Shown in pieces: positions 42,989 to 51,743 of a stretch of 64,000 nt of DNA. The DNA lies in assembly GCA_016706545.1 (NCBI GenBank), contig JADJJK010000003.1, forward strand, positions 124,001 to 188,000. The letters are read 5' to 3'. The position numbers and the translations under genes were made by a program. How positions within the stretch are numbered: position 1 is the stretch's first letter; each line of letters begins with the position of its first letter. The notes beneath the pieces are model-generated. The model made no database searches and was not told where the DNA came from. It was given only the letters and a program-made list of their open reading frames with translations. Source of the stretch: Myxococcales bacterium (GTDB lineage: Bacteria > Myxococcota_A > Polyangia > Haliangiales > Haliangiaceae).

Positions 42989-44007
42989 TGCGCACCTTCG
43001 CCGCGGCACTGCTTGGGCTGGTCCTCTTTTTTGTATCGTCCTGGGTAGCGTCCTGGCCGTTGGGGTTGTCCGGCGGCGTGCCCGAGGCGCGCGCGCAGGC
43101 GCGGATGTCCGAGCTGCCGCGTCGCGGCGGCGAGGGCGGCGGCGAGGTGCGGCGAAGTCGACAGTCCAGCGCACCGCCGCGCAGCAGCAAGCTAGAGAAA
43201 AAAGAAGACCGGGTGGCGGGTGGGACGCACTGGCGAGTCAAGACCGACCTGGGCTCGGTGCATGTGTGGATCCCCGCCGGCTACAAGCGGGAGACCGCTG
43301 GCACGGTGGTGTACGTCCACGGCTACTACACGGACTCCGATGGCGCCTGGCGAGATCACGATCTGGCGCGGCAGTTCCGCGCCAGCAAGCAGAACGCGCT
43401 GTTCATCGTGCCCGACGCGCCCAGCGGCAACGGGGAGGAGGTCAAGTGGCCAGCGCTCGCGGATCTGCGCAAGGCGGTGACCCGCGCCAACATCCGTATC
43501 CCCGATGGTCCCACCATCGTCATGGGCCACTCGGGAGCGTTTCGCACGGTGATGAAGTGGGTGGATCACAAGGTGGTCGCCCAGGTGATCTTGCTCGACG
43601 CGCTCTACGGCGGTGAGCAGGCGTTCGATGCGTTCATCGGCAGCGGCAAGCGCGCCAAGCAACACAAGCTGATCGTCGTCGGCGCGGATACCGCGGAGGA
43701 GTCGAGGAGCTTCATCAAGCGCTATCCGTTCGCCGTGGTGCGCGACAAGATGCCGGGCTCGGCCGAGGGCTTCGCCAAGCGCGAGAAGCGCGCCAAGCTG
43801 CTGTACATCCGCTCGCAGTTCGAGCACATGGCCATCGTCACCAGCGGCAAGGTGATCCCGCAGCTCCTGCGGCTGACCCCGCTGCGGGCGGTGGGCGCCG
43901 CCGAGGATGACAAGGCCGCGTCCTCGCCGGCGGTCGCCGCGCCGGCGAGCGCCTCGCCAGCGATTGCCGCGCCGCCGAGCGTGACCGTCCCTGCTCCTTC
44001 GCCTTGA
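42988..44007 (+). CDS. Exported alpha/beta-hydrolase-like protein
   Basis: 339 residues. N-terminal hydrophobic segment (AALLGLVLFFVSSWVASW), a Gly/Arg linker, then an alpha/beta hydrolase: TVVYVHGYYTDSDGAW (HG oxyanion loop), TIVMGHSGAFRTVMKW (GHSG nucleophile elbow), LLDALYGG (Asp) and SQFEHMAIVT (His). An Ala/Pro tail closes it. Esterase, lipase or peptidase activity is possible. ATG 42988 overlaps the preceding stop, making a three-gene coupled unit from 40989. Confidence 0.85.
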   Translation: MRTFAAALLGLVLFFVSSWVASWPLGLSGGVPEARAQARMSELPRRGGEGGGEVRRSRQSSAPPRSSKLEKKEDRVAGGTHWRVKTDLGSVHVWIPAGYKRETAGTVVYVHGYYTDSDGAWRDHDLARQFRASKQNALFIVPDAPSGNGEEVKWPALADLRKAVTRANIRIPDGPTIVMGHSGAFRTVMKWVDHKVVAQVILLDALYGGEQAFDAFIGSGKRAKQHKLIVVGADTAEESRSFIKRYPFAVVRDKMPGSAEGFAKREKRAKLLYIRSQFEHMAIVTSGKVIPQLLRLTPLRAVGAAEDDKAASSPAVAAPASASPAIAAPPSVTVPAPSP

Positions 44008-44010
44008 TCC

Positions 44011-44050
44011 GCGCCTGGCCGCGCTTGGCGGCGCTTGGCGTCGCTAGGCG
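44011..44050 (-). repeat. Four 10-bp units flush with a stop codon
   Basis: GCGCCTGGCC, GCGCTTGGCG, GCGCTTGGCG, TCGCTAGGCG, immediately followed by the TCA (TGA) stop of the TldD-like gene. The block fills the gap between two convergent genes. Confidence 0.9.
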
Positions 44051-45358
44051 TCAGGTCGTCAGCGTCAGGGGGCCCAGGCGGAGCCAGCGCGGACCTGCGT
44101 AGGCGCCGCGACGCACGAGCTCCGGGGAGCGGGTGGCGGTGGCGAGGGCGGCGACCAGATCGAGGGCGAACGATCCCGCGGTCACCACCTTTCCTTCCGG
44201 GGTGGTGGCGTGCCCCAGCTCGCCTTCGGCCCGGCCGGTCAACGGATCGATCTGCAAGAACGCCAGCCGGCTGACCGCCAGGACGGGCGCGCCCGCGACC
44301 GCGGTGGTGCGCCCATCGCCGTTGCCTGCGTTCACCACCAGGTTGCGCACGCCGCCGTTGGGCGAGCGCCGGCGCATCGCCGCCTCCTGGGGCCCCATCC
44401 CCAGCTCACCCAGCGCGCCGCGCATGAGCAGGGGAAAGCGTCGCACTGCCTCGCCCTCGGCGCCGACCGGGGCCGACCGCAGGCCGAAGGGCAAGACGCC
44501 GTCGCTCCACACCTCCAGCGGCGACTCTGCGTGGCCGATGAGCGCGCCATGGCGGTGGCGCGTGAGGCCGCGCCGCTCCGCCACCGCGTCGCACTGCGAG
44601 GTCAACGCGCGCCACACGCCGAGCTCGTCGTCGCCCAGCATCGCGGACGTCGAGAGCTCCAGCACCACCGGGCCGCGCGGCGCCGGGACCACCGCGCCGC
44701 GAGACGACAGCTCGGCGACGATGCTGGTCAGCGCCGACGGCAGCTCGAGCTCGGAGATCCGACGAGCCTGTCGCCGCAGGGTGCGGCGCTGCCCGTCGCG
44801 TTCGATCTGCGCCCACAGCTCGAGCCTGGACTCTTGCCAGGACAGCTCGAAGCCCTGCGCCGAGACCAGCGCCAGCGTGTCACGGGTGACGCCCACGCGC
44901 ATCGCCGCGATCTTGGCGCCGGCGCCAGCGGCCGCGGAGTGCAACGCCAGCCCCAAGGCCTCCGCGGCCTCCTCCGCGCTGGGCGCCGCGTCGTCGAACA
45001 GCTCGACCTTGGCGGCCGCCGCGGCGGGCGGCGTGGACCAGGACGGCTCGATCGCCGCCTCCGCGCGCGCCACCGCCTGGCCGATGAGCAGCCGCGGATC
45101 TCCGCCGCGCTCCTGCGTGCTGGCGACGCCGGTGCCGCGGCCACTTGGCAGATCTCGTCGAACCAGCACCTGCAGGTCGTCGCAAGCGTCGCTTCGCCAG
45201 CGCGAGCGCCCGCTCACGGCCGACAGCTCGACGTGGCGGCGGGCTCGATCGGTTATCACCCAGTCGCCGAGCTTGCGCTCGCCGATGGCCCGGCGCACGG
45301 CGCTCACGTCGACCGTGAGGGCGCGCGGGCGCGCGGCGCTGGGCGTCGCGCGGCTCAC
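44051..45358 (-). CDS. TldD/PmbA (TldE)-like protein, cytoplasmic partner
   Basis: 435 residues. Late part typical of TldD/TldE: MGPQEAAMRRRSPNGGVRNL, VVNAGNGDG and LGHATTPEGKVVTAGSFALD. The zinc motif HExxxH of the active TldD subunit is absent, so this is TldE/PmbA-like or a non-proteolytic relative. TldD/E is a peptidase pair that cleaves unfolded peptides and leader peptides of RiPPs. GTG 45358 overlaps the stop of the upstream Tat-signal paralogue (GTGA), so both are coupled. No signal peptide here, in contrast to the partner. Confidence 0.75.
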   Translation of the reverse strand: MSRATPSAARPRALTVDVSAVRRAIGERKLGDWVITDRARRHVELSAVSGRSRWRSDACDDLQVLVRRDLPSGRGTGVASTQERGGDPRLLIGQAVARAEAAIEPSWSTPPAAAAAKVELFDDAAPSAEEAAEALGLALHSAAAGAGAKIAAMRVGVTRDTLALVSAQGFELSWQESRLELWAQIERDGQRRTLRRQARRISELELPSALTSIVAELSSRGAVVPAPRGPVVLELSTSAMLGDDELGVWRALTSQCDAVAERRGLTRHRHGALIGHAESPLEVWSDGVLPFGLRSAPVGAEGEAVRRFPLLMRGALGELGMGPQEAAMRRRSPNGGVRNLVVNAGNGDGRTTAVAGAPVLAVSRLAFLQIDPLTGRAEGELGHATTPEGKVVTAGSFALDLVAALATATRSPELVRRGAYAGPRWLRLGPLTLTT

Positions 45359-46896
45359 GCGCGGCTCCGGGTGGCCAGCACCGCGCGGGACAAGAGCGCC
45401 GGCATCCGCGACGAGAAGAAGTCGGGGAGCTCGTTGGCCTCCTGTCGGCGCGCGAGGGCCTGCCGCTCCTGGCTAAAGCCCGCGATGTTCGTCAGCAGCT
45501 CGCTGAGCTTCGCCCGCAGCTCGATGTCGGCGAACGCGCGGCCGGTGGTGGTGCCGCGGCGGATCTCGCGCGCGACCCGGGCGTGGAGGATGACCCGATC
45601 GCGGCGCAGGTCGACTTGCGCCGCGGTGCCGTTCTCCAGCGAGAAGCCGGCCTCGATGCCCCCGATCAGCTCCGCGGTGGCGCGGGCCCCGGGGGCCAGC
45701 AGCTCGAGATGGCGAGGCCGGGCCAGGGCGGCGCCGAAGAGCCCTTGCCGCGCGAAGTGCCCGGCCGGAGGACTCCACCACGGCGCGCTGGCGTCGCCTG
45801 GCGCGGGCACGCCGTCGCGCAGCAGCACCCGCTCGGTCGCGGGCGCGCCGAGATCATCGCGCGAGTAGCCGCCGTACGCGCCGACGGCGCTGGGCGCGGA
45901 CAAGAGGCTCCACGACGCCGCGGGCACGCCGCGGTCAGCGACGCTCCAGGGCCACGCGGTGGGCGCGCCGCCAGGTGCGCCGACGAGCTCGTCGGGCAGC
46001 AACTCGGAGAGCGCCTCGGACACCGCCTCGAACAGCCGCGAGACCGTGGCGGCGTCCAGCAAGACCTCGGCGGGGCCCGCGGGCAGCGCCTGCGGCGTGG
46101 TCAACCGGAGCAGGCTGTCGATGGCGCCGGCGAGCGCCGCGTCGTCGAGGTCTGCGGCTCCCGCGGCGCCAGGTTCGAGCGTGCTGCCCATGGCCACCTC
46201 GTGGCCCACCGGCACCTGGCCGCTGGCTGCGACCAGGACGACCGCGCTGCGCCGCCGCACCTGATGGAGGCGATAGGCCGCCATGGGGCCGGCGTGCCAC
46301 GTGGTGGTGGCGTCCAGATCTAGCCCGGCGCCGCGATAGATGATCCGGCTGGTGCCGAGCCGATCGGCGCGCGCTGCGAGCGCGGCGACCTGCTCGCGCA
46401 TCGTCGTCGGTGCCCATCGCTGCGGCTCCGCGCTGGACAGGCCGGCGCGCTGCCTGGGCGAGGCGGACGCGCCGGCCCCGGCGCTGGCGCTTGGGCGATC
46501 GCGGACGCCCCGGCGGGTGGCGGTGTCGTGCAGCACCTGCGCCAGCGCCAGGATCCCTTCGCGATCCAGGCGCGAGCTGCGCACCTCCACGGTCTTGCCG
46601 GAGGCGTCGCGCACGCCCAGCACCACCCCGGCGTGGTGCTGGACGGCGGCGCTGGCCCCTTGCACATCCAGCGCCGCCGCGGCATGGGTGTGGCGCCGCG
46701 CCAGGCCATGTGCGTCCGGCCACCGGACGCTGATCTCCGCCACGGCCTCCTGCAACCAGGTGGCGATCTCGTCGTCCGAGGACTCGATGGCCGCGACGTG
46801 GGTTCGCGTGGTGCGCCCAGCGCACGCCAGCGTGAAGATCGCCGAGCCGGAGGCGGCGCCGGTGAGTCGCAGCCAGTCTCGGCGGGAGAAGGTCAT
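45355..46896 (-). CDS. Tat-signal TldD/PmbA-like protein
   Basis: 513 residues. MTFSRRDWLRLTGAASGSAI followed by FTLACAG is a twin-arginine signal, possibly also a lipobox (TLAC). The body has EVRSSRLDREGILALAQVLH, DTATRRGVRDRP, AGLDLDATTTWH and GHFARQGLFGAALARPRH, in agreement with remote TldD/PmbA similarity; the intact HExxxH zinc motif is not found. An exported TldD-type protein would be unusual. It lies between the D-Ala-D-Ala carboxypeptidase gene (ATGA overlap) and the second TldD-like gene (GTGA overlap), so all three form one tightly coupled operon, pointing to the envelope. Confidence 0.72.
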   Translation of the reverse strand: MTFSRRDWLRLTGAASGSAIFTLACAGRTTRTHVAAIESSDDEIATWLQEAVAEISVRWPDAHGLARRHTHAAAALDVQGASAAVQHHAGVVLGVRDASGKTVEVRSSRLDREGILALAQVLHDTATRRGVRDRPSASAGAGASASPRQRAGLSSAEPQRWAPTTMREQVAALAARADRLGTSRIIYRGAGLDLDATTTWHAGPMAAYRLHQVRRRSAVVLVAASGQVPVGHEVAMGSTLEPGAAGAADLDDAALAGAIDSLLRLTTPQALPAGPAEVLLDAATVSRLFEAVSEALSELLPDELVGAPGGAPTAWPWSVADRGVPAASWSLLSAPSAVGAYGGYSRDDLGAPATERVLLRDGVPAPGDASAPWWSPPAGHFARQGLFGAALARPRHLELLAPGARATAELIGGIEAGFSLENGTAAQVDLRRDRVILHARVAREIRRGTTTGRAFADIELRAKLSELLTNIAGFSQERQALARRQEANELPDFFSSRMPALLSRAVLATRSRA

Positions 46897-47870
46897 GGCT
46901 CGCGGGCTTTGCCCTGCGCCTTGCGCGCGCCGCCGCTCGCCGGCACGGTGCCCTGGGCATCGACGCGCAGCGCCGGCTTGCGCGCCGCCGCGCGGTCGAG
47001 CTTGAGCTTGCCGCCAGCGCCCGACGTCACCACGCGCAGCGCCCGGTCGAAGTCGACGAAGCGCTGTGCCTTCTGCTCCGCGCCAAGAAACGCCAGGATG
47101 ACCTCGCGCTCGCCGGCCTTGGCGCCGCTGACGAAGCAATAGCCTGCCGCGCGCGTGTACCCGGTCTTGCCGCCGAGCACCCGGTGCTTGCCGTCCAGGA
47201 GCGGCTGGTTGGTGGTGCGGTAGCGGAGCTTTGCGTACTTGCTCTTTGACACCACCTCGGCCTCTTGCTCGGAGAGGATCTGGCGCAGCACGGGATCTTC
47301 GAGCACGGCGCGCAGCGCCAGCGCCAGCTCGCGCGCGGTGGAGACGTTGCCGCGTAGGCCGGAGGGGTCCGTGAACCGGGTCTTCTTGAGGGCCAGATCC
47401 CGGGCGACCTCGTTCATGGCCTTGACGAGGCCGTCGGTGTCGAGCCCCACCGCGCGGCCCAGCGCGTTGGGGGCGCGGTTGTCCGAAGACAGCAGCATCG
47501 CGCGCAGGAGGTCTCGGTTGCGGAAGGTCTGGCCGATGTCCAGCCTGGTGCGTGCGCCGCCCTTGGCCAGGTTGGCATCGGCGCGGAGGATCTCTGTCCA
47601 TCCGTCCAGGTCAAGGCCGGCCTTGCGCACCGCCAGCGCCACGAAGATCTTGGTGGTCGACGCGATGGGGCGGATCTCATCGGGGGCCTTGCCCAGCAGC
47701 TCGACGCCAGTGGCCGCGTCCAGCACCACCGCGTTTCGCGACTTGAGGCCCGGGGCCGCCGAGGCGCTGGCCAGCGTGGCGGCCGGGGCCGAGGTCTCAG
47801 CGCGCGCCGAGATCCCTGGAACCAAGCCAGAAACCAGGACCCACGTGACGGTCCAAAGAAGTACCCGCAC
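46893..47870 (-). CDS. D-alanyl-D-alanine carboxypeptidase (S11, DacA/DacF-like)
   Basis: 325 residues. GTG 47870 has AGGAGA seven bases upstream and opens a signal peptide (VLLWTVTWVLVSGLVPGISA). Penicillin-binding motifs are complete: STTK (71-74), SDN (129-131) and the GGKTGYT box. The C-terminus is Lys/Ala rich, without the usual DacA beta domain. It trims the terminal D-Ala of peptidoglycan stem peptides in the periplasm. First of the three-gene unit with the TldD-like genes. A divergent kinase gene starts 164 bases away. Confidence 0.92.
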   Translation of the reverse strand: MRVLLWTVTWVLVSGLVPGISARAETSAPAATLASASAAPGLKSRNAVVLDAATGVELLGKAPDEIRPIASTTKIFVALAVRKAGLDLDGWTEILRADANLAKGGARTRLDIGQTFRNRDLLRAMLLSSDNRAPNALGRAVGLDTDGLVKAMNEVARDLALKKTRFTDPSGLRGNVSTARELALALRAVLEDPVLRQILSEQEAEVVSKSKYAKLRYRTTNQPLLDGKHRVLGGKTGYTRAAGYCFVSGAKAGEREVILAFLGAEQKAQRFVDFDRALRVVTSGAGGKLKLDRAAARKPALRVDAQGTVPASGGARKAQGKAREP

Positions 47871-48033
47871 GATAGTCTCTCCTATCACGAGGCGGCGCCG
47901 GGCGCGATTTTCCCGGGCGGGGAACGCCCGGCCGACGGCGCAGATTCTCGCCCAAGTTCTCAAACACGCTGCGATTGTGCGCTGGCGAGGCCGGCTGCCG
48001 TGCTGCTATGCTCAGCGCGCTCGCGGAGGAATC

Positions 48034-49731
48034 ATGGAGCCGCATTCGGGGCACGCCCCCGATCCCATCATCGGCCAGACTATCGGGAATTACCTGGTCA
48101 CCCAGAAGCTGGGTGAAGGCGGGATGGGAGCGGTGTACCTCGCGGAACATCCTCACATCGGCAAGAAGGTAGCGCTCAAGGTCCTGCACGCGGAGTTCGC
48201 CTCCAACCCGGAGGTGGTGTCTCGCTTCTTCCACGAAGCCAAGGCCGTCAACGATATCCAGCACCCCAATATCGTTGACATCATCGACTATGGCGTCCTG
48301 CAGCATGGCAACGAGCGGCTCGTGTACTTCATCATGGAGTACCTGGCGGGCGCGACGCTGTCGCACCTCATCCGCGCCGAGGCGCCGCTGCCGCCGGAGC
48401 GCACCTTCGCCATCGGCCTGCAGGTAGCCGACGCGCTGGCGGCGTCGCATCGCTGCAACATCGTGCATCGCGACCTCAAGCCTGACAACATCATCCTGGG
48501 TCAGCGCGGGCGGGAGCGCGACTTCGTGAAGCTCCTGGACTTTGGCATCGCCAAGCTGACCGGAGACCAGCCGGGGTCGCGGCGCACGCGAACCGGCATC
48601 GTCATGGGCACGCCCGCGTACATGTCTCCAGAGCAGTGCGATGGGCGTGGCCTCGTGGATCACCGCACGGACGTCTACGCGCTGGGCATCGTCCTCTACG
48701 AGATGTTGACCGGGCGAGTGCCGTTCGTGGGGGAGGGGTACGGCGAGGTGCTGGTGCAGCACCTCACCCAGCCGCCGACCCGGCCGTCGCAGTTTCGCAT
48801 GCTGCCGCCGCACGTGGAGGCGGTGGTCCTAAAGGCGCTGGAGAAGCGGGCGGACCTTCGCTACCCGACCATGGAAGAGATGATGCGGGCGCTCGCCGAT
48901 CCAGTGGGCTACGTGGAGGCCAACGGCGGCTTGCAGGGCTTTGCCCGTCAGGTGCTGGTGGCCTCGAACGCGCCGCTCGAGCTGGTGGCTCGGCCCACGC
49001 CAAGCCCGCTGACCCCGCACCCGGGGCAGCTCTCGCCGGTCAGCCACCTGGGTCCGATGAGCCAGGTGTCATATCCCAGCGGCATTCACGTCGGCGGCGT
49101 CGCGGGGCAGGTCAGCGGCACCCCCACGACGCTGGGCGGCGCTGCGGGGCAGGTCAGCGGGGGTGGCGGGCGCGTGCTGGTCCTGGCGGTGGCCGGCGTG
49201 GCGGTGGTCGCGGCGGCGGCGGTGGCCGTGGTGCTGGTCTTGCGCCGGGGGGCGCAGGAGCCGGCGGTCCAGGGGGCCGCGGTGGACGCTTCGGTGGACG
49301 CCGCGCTCGCCATGACCGTGGCCGTGGACGCGGCGGTCGCAGACGCCCCTGGTGGCGTCGACGCGCACGTGACGGTGGATGCCGGGGCGGCCATCGACGC
49401 CAGCCCCAAGCTCACGCCGCAGGTCACGTTCGTCATCCGAACCGATCCCTCCGGCGCGGCGGTGAAGATCGCCGATCAGCGAGGGACCACGCCGTTCGAG
49501 GTCACGCTGGACCGTTCGCTTGGCGAGGTCGACTACACCCTCGAGCTGCAGGGGTACTTCCCGCGCAAGGACAAGGTGGACCTGTCGCAGCGAGACGTGA
49601 CGCTGCCGATCTACAAGCTCGACAAGAAGCGCGGCGGCCGGCCTTCGACGAACCGGCCCAAGCCGGGCGACAAACCGGGCGACAAGCCAGGCGACGACGA
49701 CACTGATCTCATGCGGCCACCTGGGACCTGA
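48034..49731 (+). CDS. Ser/Thr protein kinase with membrane helix and PEGA domain
   Basis: 565 residues. GGAGG lies just before ATG 48034. Kinase domain about 20-280: G-loop GEGGMG (27-32), Lys49, HRDLKPDN (145-152), DFG (169-171), APE-like SPEQ. Then a Gly/Pro/Ser linker, a membrane helix (VLVLAVAGVAVVAAAAVAVV, about 385-405), an Asp/Ala-rich stalk and a PEGA domain (VTFVIRTDPSGAAVKIADQR) outside. Lys/Pro/Gly-Asp repeats (KPGDKPGDKPGDDD) close it. All catalytic residues are in place. The PEGA domain may sense envelope glycans. Confidence 0.94.
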   Translation: MEPHSGHAPDPIIGQTIGNYLVTQKLGEGGMGAVYLAEHPHIGKKVALKVLHAEFASNPEVVSRFFHEAKAVNDIQHPNIVDIIDYGVLQHGNERLVYFIMEYLAGATLSHLIRAEAPLPPERTFAIGLQVADALAASHRCNIVHRDLKPDNIILGQRGRERDFVKLLDFGIAKLTGDQPGSRRTRTGIVMGTPAYMSPEQCDGRGLVDHRTDVYALGIVLYEMLTGRVPFVGEGYGEVLVQHLTQPPTRPSQFRMLPPHVEAVVLKALEKRADLRYPTMEEMMRALADPVGYVEANGGLQGFARQVLVASNAPLELVARPTPSPLTPHPGQLSPVSHLGPMSQVSYPSGIHVGGVAGQVSGTPTTLGGAAGQVSGGGGRVLVLAVAGVAVVAAAAVAVVLVLRRGAQEPAVQGAAVDASVDAALAMTVAVDAAVADAPGGVDAHVTVDAGAAIDASPKLTPQVTFVIRTDPSGAAVKIADQRGTTPFEVTLDRSLGEVDYTLELQGYFPRKDKVDLSQRDVTLPIYKLDKKRGGRPSTNRPKPGDKPGDKPGDDDTDLMRPPGT

Positions 49732-49808
49732 GCGCCATACGCGCCAGCTCGCCCAGGTGACAAGCACTTCTCTGCAGGTTGATAGACGACGAAACGATGG
49801 GACCCGCG

Positions 49809-50972
49809 ATGCGAAGATCTATATTTCCGCTGTCTGTCCTGACCTTGAACCTGGCCTTGGCCTTTGCGTTGGTGGGGGCGCTGGGCCGCGACGTCATGGC
49901 CCAGCCCAAGACCTCCTCCGAGTGGTTCAACATCGGCGATAACCACTACAACCTGGGAGAGTTCGAGAAGGCCATCGAGGCGTTTCGCAAGGCCTTCGAG
50001 CTCGAGCGCGATGAGGCGCTAAAGCCGATCTATCTCTACAACATCGCGCAGTCGTACCGCCAAGCGGGCGACTGCGACAACGCGGTGTTCTTCTACAAGC
50101 GCTTCCTCTCGCTCAAGGCGGCAGACACCAAGAAGCCGCTGGCGCAGTCCACCAAGGACGATATCCAGAAGCGGATCGCGGAGCAGGAGAAGATCTGCGC
50201 TGACAAGAACACCAACCGCGACAAGCCGCCGGAGGGGACGATGCGCCCCGACGGAAATGGCAAGACCGGCGGCAAGACCGGCGACGAGCCCGAAGGGAAG
50301 CCAGGCGAAGAGACCGGCGCCGCTGACAAGCCGGGCACCAAGGTCGCGGACGCCAGCGCGGACGGCGCGGACGGCGCAGACGGCGCAGGCGACGAAGAAG
50401 ACGTGCCCGGAGGTCCGGGCATCTCCGATAGCCTGGGCGCGCGGCCCAGGTTGCTGTCGCTGCGCGTCGGCGCCGGCCTCGCCATCCCCAAGATGAGCCC
50501 GGTGGATGCGTCGAACCAGTTCGCGGCGTCGATCGTCGGCGGCTATCCCCTGCAGCTTGGGCCCAAGCTGGGGGTGGATGTCGGGGTGGCGCTCGGGCTC
50601 GCGCCGCTGCAGTGGACAGACGCCGCCGCGGCGACGCAGACGTCGATGCTCATCACGGCGGTGGCCAACGCCGGCCTGCGCTTCGACGTGGCGCCGCAGG
50701 TGACCTTGCGCGCGGACGCCGGCCTGGGCGTCCTGTTCTTCACGAACGTCGGCGACAACAACCCGTTCACCGAGAGCGGACAGGCGGCCGAGGGTGGGGC
50801 GCTGACCATGTTGCATGTGCGCGCCGCGGCGGCGGCCGAGTACGCGCTCACGCCGCAGATCTCGCTGTGGGCCTCCCCGTTGACCTTTGGCTACAGCCCC
50901 GCCAAGGCTGGGCTCATGGCCGATTCGATCATCCAGCTCGCGTTCCTCGCCGGCGCTGGCTACCGCATGTGA
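49809..50972 (+). CDS. TPR-containing exported protein with C-terminal barrel-like domain
   Basis: 387 residues from ATG 49809 (49797 also possible); signal peptide MRRSIFPLSVLTLNLALAFA to MAQ. Residues about 45-110 form TPR helices (EWFNIGDNHYNLGEFEKAIE, AFRKAFELERDEALKPIYLY). A low-complexity Gly/Asp/Lys linker (about 130-215) follows, then about 170 residues of alternating strands (LRVGAGLAIPKMSPVDASNQ, SLWASPLTFGYSPAKAGLMA) ending in FLAGAGYRM, resembling an outer-membrane barrel. Such TPR-barrel hybrids are common in myxobacteria; role unknown. It follows the kinase gene by 77 bases. Confidence 0.82.
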   Translation: MRRSIFPLSVLTLNLALAFALVGALGRDVMAQPKTSSEWFNIGDNHYNLGEFEKAIEAFRKAFELERDEALKPIYLYNIAQSYRQAGDCDNAVFFYKRFLSLKAADTKKPLAQSTKDDIQKRIAEQEKICADKNTNRDKPPEGTMRPDGNGKTGGKTGDEPEGKPGEETGAADKPGTKVADASADGADGADGAGDEEDVPGGPGISDSLGARPRLLSLRVGAGLAIPKMSPVDASNQFAASIVGGYPLQLGPKLGVDVGVALGLAPLQWTDAAAATQTSMLITAVANAGLRFDVAPQVTLRADAGLGVLFFTNVGDNNPFTESGQAAEGGALTMLHVRAAAAAEYALTPQISLWASPLTFGYSPAKAGLMADSIIQLAFLAGAGYRM

Positions 50973-50982
50973 AGGCCCCGCG

Positions 50983-51720
50983 ATGAAGAAATGTCCGTTC
51001 TGCGCCGAGGAGATCCAGGATGAAGCGATCAAGTGTCGCTTCTGTGGGTCGTTTCTGAACACGGCGGCCGGTGCGGCCACCGGTGCGGTGGCCGGTGCGG
51101 CCACCGGCGCCGCGCTCTCGCCATCGGCTGCGGCGGCCGGCCCGGCCGTGCCTCTTGCGCCACCCACCTCGGCCGCGGCCGCCGGCCCGCCGCACTTTCA
51201 TCGCGAGCCAGGCAGCGAGGTCTCGTCGGAGCGCAAGACGTTGTATGACGGCGCGCCGTCCTGGCGCGTGTACCTGGGCCTCTATGTCTGGGGCGCCCTG
51301 GGGGCGACGCTCGTGCTGTCGCTCAGCGTGTGGCTTGGTTGGGCGAAGGTCGCTTCGTCTGGAAAGGCGCTCGTCCTCCTGATCCCGCTGGCGATCACCG
51401 CGGTGTACTTCGCCGCGCTGACGTTCTATCGCCGGTCGATTCGCTTTCGCGTCACCACCACCAACATCGAGGTCGAGCGTGGCGTGCTGGCCAAGCGCAT
51501 CGATGTCGTGGAGCTGTGGCGGTGCCGCGACGTGCGCTACAAGCAGACCTTGGTGGACCGCTTGCTTGGCATCGCTCACATCGAGATCTTCTCGGCGGAC
51601 GCGACGACGCCGGTCATCGAGATGATCGGCCTGCCGGCTTCGCGCAAGCTGTTCGAGCAGCTCCGCGACTGCATCGAGATCCAGCGGCAGTCAAAGAACG
51701 TCTACGGCGTGGTGAGCTGA
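50983..51720 (+). CDS. Zinc-ribbon plus bacterial PH domain membrane protein
   Basis: 245 residues. KKCPFCAEEIQDEAIKCRFC is a compact zinc ribbon (C4, C7, C18, C21). After an Ala/Gly/Pro linker, two membrane helices (YLGLYVWGALGATLVLSLSV; ALVLLIPLAITAVYFAALTF) frame a bPH2/YdbS-like domain (IRFRVTTTNIEVERGVLAKR, DVVELWRCRDVRYKQTLVDR, IEIFSADATTPVIEMIGLPA). Such proteins are widespread and poorly characterised. It begins 10 bases after the TPR/barrel gene, in the same operon. Confidence 0.88.
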   Translation: MKKCPFCAEEIQDEAIKCRFCGSFLNTAAGAATGAVAGAATGAALSPSAAAAGPAVPLAPPTSAAAAGPPHFHREPGSEVSSERKTLYDGAPSWRVYLGLYVWGALGATLVLSLSVWLGWAKVASSGKALVLLIPLAITAVYFAALTFYRRSIRFRVTTTNIEVERGVLAKRIDVVELWRCRDVRYKQTLVDRLLGIAHIEIFSADATTPVIEMIGLPASRKLFEQLRDCIEIQRQSKNVYGVVS

Positions 51721-51743
51721 GCTCTGGCGGCGCGGCGCCGTCA

